A stretch of DNA of 64,000 nucleotides from Monomorium pharaonis (taxonomy: Eukaryota > Arthropoda > Insecta > Hymenoptera > Formicidae). The notes under the pieces were generated by a model, which saw only the letters and a program-made list of their open reading frames with translations, searched no databases and was not told where the DNA came from. The DNA lies in contig NC_050468.1 in NCBI RefSeq assembly GCF_013373865.1, positions 26,430,774-26,494,773 of the forward strand. The letters run 5' to 3'. The position numbers were made by a program, and so were the translations under genes. Each line of letters opens with the position of its first letter. Position 1 is the first letter of the stretch. Shown one piece after another: positions 55,901 through 61,900 of the stretch.

Positions 55901-58900
55901 CAATTTATATATCTTCGGAAATGTAAATAGATGATCGATATTTCCAGTTTCAGTTCCGTCACTATTTCAACAGAGATTTTATTTGTAGTTTTTGATCATA
56001 CGAAATTAAATAGAAGAAATTTTTTTAATTACGAAGAAAGAAAAAAGAGATTGACGCTACTGAAAAATGTATGAGTCAATCTGAAGTTTGTTTAGGATTT
56101 ATAGTCACACCGCATATTTTGATGAAGACTGTTGAGTTTAAAAAAATGTTAACATTAATAACAATTATGAATTTATACATTTAAAAAGCTATTTTACATT
56201 TATTTATATTTAAATTTATTATTTACTTTTTCCTGAAAGCCTTAATTTTTATGCTGTAGAGGAACATGAATTTATCATAATTTATTATATCAAAAGAATA
56301 AAATTTAAAACTATTAGAAAAATTTGTTAGTAAAAATTTCAATAAACCTTAATTAATTACGACTCCTAAAACATATAGAAACATTAATGTATCACATGTA
56401 GAATGCAATTATTAATTTTTTACGATTTTCTTTTTGCATTTAATTTATAATTTAAAAATAAAAAATTACATTTTTGTACATTTTATTAATATATTTCTTC
56501 ATATTTTTATTTTATTTTACTAGTGCATTTTTTATAAAATTTATTTTATTAATATGCAATAATTTTAAACATATATATAATAATAATTAGCATTTTTTAA
56601 ATATAATATATATAACACAAATAAATTTATTTACTTAATTAAATATTAATTTTTTTTTTTTTTTAGTCTGAGCGATTGTATATTACATAACTAAAAAAAA
56701 GTAATTGCCATTGGAAGAACAGTAAGTCAATATAAGATATATCTTTTTTGTAAAATTACATAACAACATGATATACTTTTATATTTAATAGATGTTTATA
56801 TTGTATGAGAACTCTTTGCAAAACACTCAAAACCGAAACGATCGCGTGCAAGCAATGCGTTTCTATGAACGCATAACTTCTTATCAGCTGTTATCACAAT
56901 ACGTCATCGCGGTGTGTCGCATTACCTATTATTTTTCTTCTTTTATTACTCACAAGTACGCTTCAGGTCGAGTTGCTTGATGTGAAAAATAATGATTTGC
57001 CCTTTGGTTACTTTCCATTATTTTAAGTCGCGCGATTTTTATCAAAATACTTGCAGCTGGTACACAAAAAAATGAGTATTAATTCAACAATCATTGTTTT
57101 ATATATAACTAAGAATATAACATTTTCTTTAAGGAGTTGGATAATCTTAAATTTATGCAAAATATTATATTTACATTTTAATATTGATAATAATTATAAT
57201 AAAATTATAATAATCTCTTAAGAAGCACAAAATATATTGCTTTGTGATCATAACAGTATTAAAAGATTCTAATTTTTTGTTTAAAGACATTGTTATTTTT
57301 TATCCAATATTTTTTCTTCTCAGGTCAATGAAAATTTTTATTATTGAGAATAATGACAAAATAATTTTTTGATAAAACTATACAAAATTCTTCACGTAAG
57401 CAAATTATATCTGTTCAAAATTAACAAATTTTTTTAAAGGTCTCATATTCTTGCTTATATGTATATAAGACAATGATCGTAGCTTTGAGATTAATTTTTT
57501 TGTATACTTTCTTTGTTCTCATATTTTATGTTTCGCGAAATTCGCTTATCACAATGTAGATTCCGTTTTAATGAGCCTTTCGTTCCGATAGAATCCATTG
57601 GCCGACATTTAAAATTAATGGCACGCGCGCGCGCGCACACAAACACACACACAGATAATATTAGAAGTTGCAATTTACAACCATGGCGGGCATGTTAAAC
57701 TGCTTGATTGTGAGCCGCGTAGGCGATCCTATTTCTGTTACTTTTCATTGTATCAAAGTGCTATTGATCATTACTGTTTTATCCCTAAAAGATTTATTTC
57801 TTTTTTATTAAACGTATTTTACTCTTTATCGTAAGATACGAATTGCTTTTTCAGTTTACCGCTATCGACAATAAATTTTTATCGAAATTTTAAAGGAAAA
57901 AAACGCAAACATGATGCGTTGCGGATTACTATCTCCATTTAAAATCTCTTTTGATCTGAAAATCGCGATATTGTAAAATAAAGCACACTGTCACATACGC
58001 GCGCACGCGCGCGTGCCTATAAAACGCTCGATTGACGTCAGTCACGAAGATATTTTTAGCTTTCTGTTACAGCGACTGTTAAGAAAAAAAAAGAAAAAAA
58101 TAATACCTTTTTTTCCTTCGAATTGTGCGTGCTGCATTCCCCTCTGCGATTATTTGCACGTTTTCGTCGCTCCGAGCGGTATTTCCGTTTCCTTTCTTTT
58201 CTTCTCATTACCGCGTATCGCTATCGGTATTCCGGCTCCCTGGCACGATAAGAGGGGGTTGGCGATGATATTTACGATAAAGCGGTTTCTTCGGGATTAC
58301 GTGGGCGCTGTAGAGTGGGTGGGCGTTGTGCATAGGGGTTTATTTTAAACCCATGTCATCACGCATTATTCGATACACCATGAGTCAATATCGGCCTCCG
58401 TCTTGATCGCTCTTCACGCTTATTTAAGATATCCATGAGACGAGTAGGATGAAAGAGTGTATCGAAGAGAAAAAAGAAAGAGAAGGGAGACAGGGTAAAA
58501 TAGCAAGGATACGCGTGGGGTTCGCGTTGGGTGCGATTCATCTGATATCATTACAATTAAGTTCTGCAAAATTTTTTTTGCAGCTCCACTATATGTCGTA
58601 CCTTCGTAATTGTTACAGACTTTTTGCGTTTAGTTGTAGTCGATTGTCACGTGAATAATTTCATTATCTTTCGATGACGTTTTATCACAATTGTTTGGTC
58701 AATGATGGTAAAAAGGTTTATTATGCAAAGTCAGAAATTGATAAGAGTGCTGCTCAGGGTTACATTAGTAATCATACAATATATGAAACATTGCGCATAT
58801 CGCAATAGGTAGAAATTATTCGCATATCAGCGGTCTGCAATTCCAGTTTTTTACGTCATCGAATGTGTAATTAGTCTCGAGGGGACGTCACGTCAGTTAC

Positions 58901-61900
58901 ATTAATATGTACCAATATCAATTATGGATTTTATTCGCAAACGCGAGTGAAATCGATAATAATAGCATTGCTTATCGCATGACGTGCCGCGAATCTCGTT
59001 ACATATGGCTGCTGGGGATGAAATCAGTTGACGAAATTCGGACAGTATGCTGATGGGACGGCGCGTTCTTGAAATTACTATCGAGCCGTCCCTTCCGACT
59101 GGCTCGATATGCGCGCTGGTGCGTGCCGGAAGTGCTCTTGCCGGAAGTGAAACGCGCTGAACGTTAATTGACACGTGTTTCATTAACGACGTGATCGGCA
59201 CATGTCGGTCAAGGGCCTCGACGCCGGTGAAGACGCCCGCACGTCATTTCGGGTCATGATTCATTGGTGTCCTCGTGTTCCCAGCGGAACTGAAACGCTG
59301 ATCACTCGGTGTATTATGCATACGCGCCAATTTGCCTTCATTTGCATCGGACAGGCGCGTCGTGTCTTCTCGGGGAGTCCACCGTCTCTCTCCTCGTGCT
59401 GCCCGTGCATGCATACTCGGCGTGAAACGCGCTGCCGCACAGAAAAATCTACTTGGACTCGCGGGGAAATGGGAAGCGTTATTAAAAACGACAACGCGAG
59501 AGTCATCGGATAATTTACATATTTCTGTTTTAACGATAACTTTTTTTTTTCTACTCTACTCTACTCTCGATCCTCGGGGCGAGGCGCGAACGTTAGAAGA
59601 ATCCTCGAGCTCTCGGGTTTCCGAACGTTACTTTGCATTTTTCTTAAGTACACGGTCTGTCCCAGAATGCATTCTCTCTCCGAGTATACATACGGACTGT
59701 CCTATGGAATGCATTTCCTTTCAACCGTGGATCTTTTCGCGTAATTTTTTGTTTTTTCCAGTGAAGTTTTCAGTGAAGTGTTTTTCCCAGTTTTTTTCTT
59801 TTCTGGCGAACCTATTGAATTGCGAGGAATTTTTAACAATGATAATTAAGTAGTTTAACGAATTAAACTCGGGGAGAACGCAGAGAAATTATTTTTAATC
59901 AATTTAAAACAGATATTTCAAGATAGTAAAAATTCATTCTAAGACTTGTCAAGGCATTGAAAAACTAATGTGCTGTTATCCAATTTATTAATCATTTTGT
60001 AACACGGATGACTGTGGTCAATGAAAGCAACACGACGAATAACAGGAAGACATTAATCTCTTGTTTTTCACTCGAAACCTTTTTCTATCTTTGCAGGGAG
60101 GAAGTGCAGGAGCATACGGTGAGATGGAACGCGAAGTTCGAATTTTTATGCAAGATGAGCGCCAACGCGTCCACGGGCGTGCTTGATCCGTGCATTTTAA
60201 GGATATCTGTGAGAAAGGTGAGAGCAAACGTACTTTCCTACTACTTTAAGGCGTGAATATCGCCGAGCTGGGAAACGCAATAAAAGACAGAGATTTTTCT
60301 CAACTCTTGTTTTCACGAATGTTTTATTCTTCATTTGCACTCTCACTGTGAAATGCGATAGAGCAAGAATCAGTTGCGAAATAACATTGCTTATCTTATT
60401 TATTTTTTATTTCATTTACAAAATTGGTAAAATAAAAACAATACAAAAGAGAAAACAATAAAAAATTTGGACTTCTTGTCTTGTATAGATACTTACTTTA
60501 CTTTATTTAAAAAAATATATGAATAGTTTTATTATTTAGTTAATTCAAATAAATATACAAGTGTATGAATCTCTCTGTTTATATGGAATATTCGGAACAT
60601 TCGAATTCCGACGCTGTATATTTTTTAATAGAAATTAATTTTGATTGTGTTCTTGAAACTATATACAATCAAATTTAAACATAATTAGTCAGGGTACCTT
60701 AAGTGCTGCATGTTTTCATAAAATCTCTTTTACGCGGCAGGAATTGAAAGGAGGCAGGTCCTTCCAGAAACTAGGCTTCACCGATCTAAACCTGGCCGAA
60801 TTCGCTGGAGCTGGCCTCTGCCGAAGAAGGTGCCTCTTAGAAGGCTACGATGCGCGACATCGTCAGGATAATTCTATGCTGCGAGTAGCTATAAAAATGA
60901 ATATGCTCTCCGGAGATATTCTATTTAAAGTGTAAGAATATTATCCATTTGTTTAAAGCAATTTTCTTAAATTTTTAAACGTTTACATACAAGTCAATAT
61001 CTGAGATTCTTGGATTATATAATTATTACAATATATAAATTGTTTTGATTCTTTTTTTTGCACGAAAATATGATATTAACCTTCGCGTTTAAATTATTTC
61101 TGCTGTACGACAACTGTGTCTGCATTTGAGCAGAAGAACCTTGGTGAAATCCTTCTTTTGATTAACTTGGATTAATTGATTACTGCTCCAGCCCTTCCCC
61201 ATCGTTAAAGCAGACGCAGTTGGCAGTGCCCGGGGTGCAAGGTGTACCTGGTGTTACCGGTGACGAGGTGACGGTGTCTGAAAGATGTACCAATCGAGAG
61301 GATTACGTGTCTACCGGTTCGTTGGCAGGAAGTATAGCAAGCGCAAGCAGTGGTTTCGGCAGTCTTCCCAAAAAAAGGCCCGCACTCTTCACTTCCGGTA
61401 ATTCTGTTTTCTATCTCGTAATGTATTCAATATTTGTAATTTGTAAACAAAAAAGAATTTCTATCTTGATTAGAGCGTATGTGAGAAAAAAAGCATAGCT
61501 ACTGTACGTAACTATTTACAAAACATCATCGAGGATGATATAATAAAATTACACGGAATAAATTCTGAAAGGGGAACAAAGAAAGATATTTTAATGAGCC
61601 GTATATGCGACTAGAACTTCTCAGTGGAACGGAAACATACGACCCGATGACTCTCAGCGAGATTGTACCCTCGGCGGTCCCAGTAGAAGCTCTAGTAGAG
61701 GCGCACACGGAATCCGGGCACTCGCGCAACAGCAGCAATACCAGTCAACTTAGCAAGGGGTCCGGCTATGGTTCCTTAAATTCACACAGTCAGCACAGCA
61801 GACAGAGCAGTAGCGGTGATAGTGGTCACATTAGGTAAGGCTATGCGATGATTCTACTCGTCTACTTTAAACAACTTTCGAAATCTTCACTGGTATTGTA

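Larger units (their letters stand above)
7756..60096 (+). other. First coding intron of the EEIG/FAM102 gene, 52.3 kb
   Basis: Bounded by GTGAGT at 7756 and TTTGCAG at 60090-60096, phase 2. It splits the NT-C2 domain between residues 49 and 50. No nested gene could be supported on either strand: open frames are mostly under 100 codons, are unrecognised, and the longer ones (for example 52995-53600) lie in GC-rich patches. It contains foldback elements, microsatellites and GC-rich islands that may be enhancers or unannotated noncoding exons. Confidence 0.85.

Noticed and set aside
59332..59853. 173-codon frame just before exon 2
   Set aside because: Lies in another frame to the gene, Phe/Ser-rich, with no splice continuity into 60097.
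61220..61498. Open frame beginning inside exon 4 and running past the donor
   Set aside because: Its first part is real exon 4 coding sequence, but the ATG is internal and the part after 61397 is intron.
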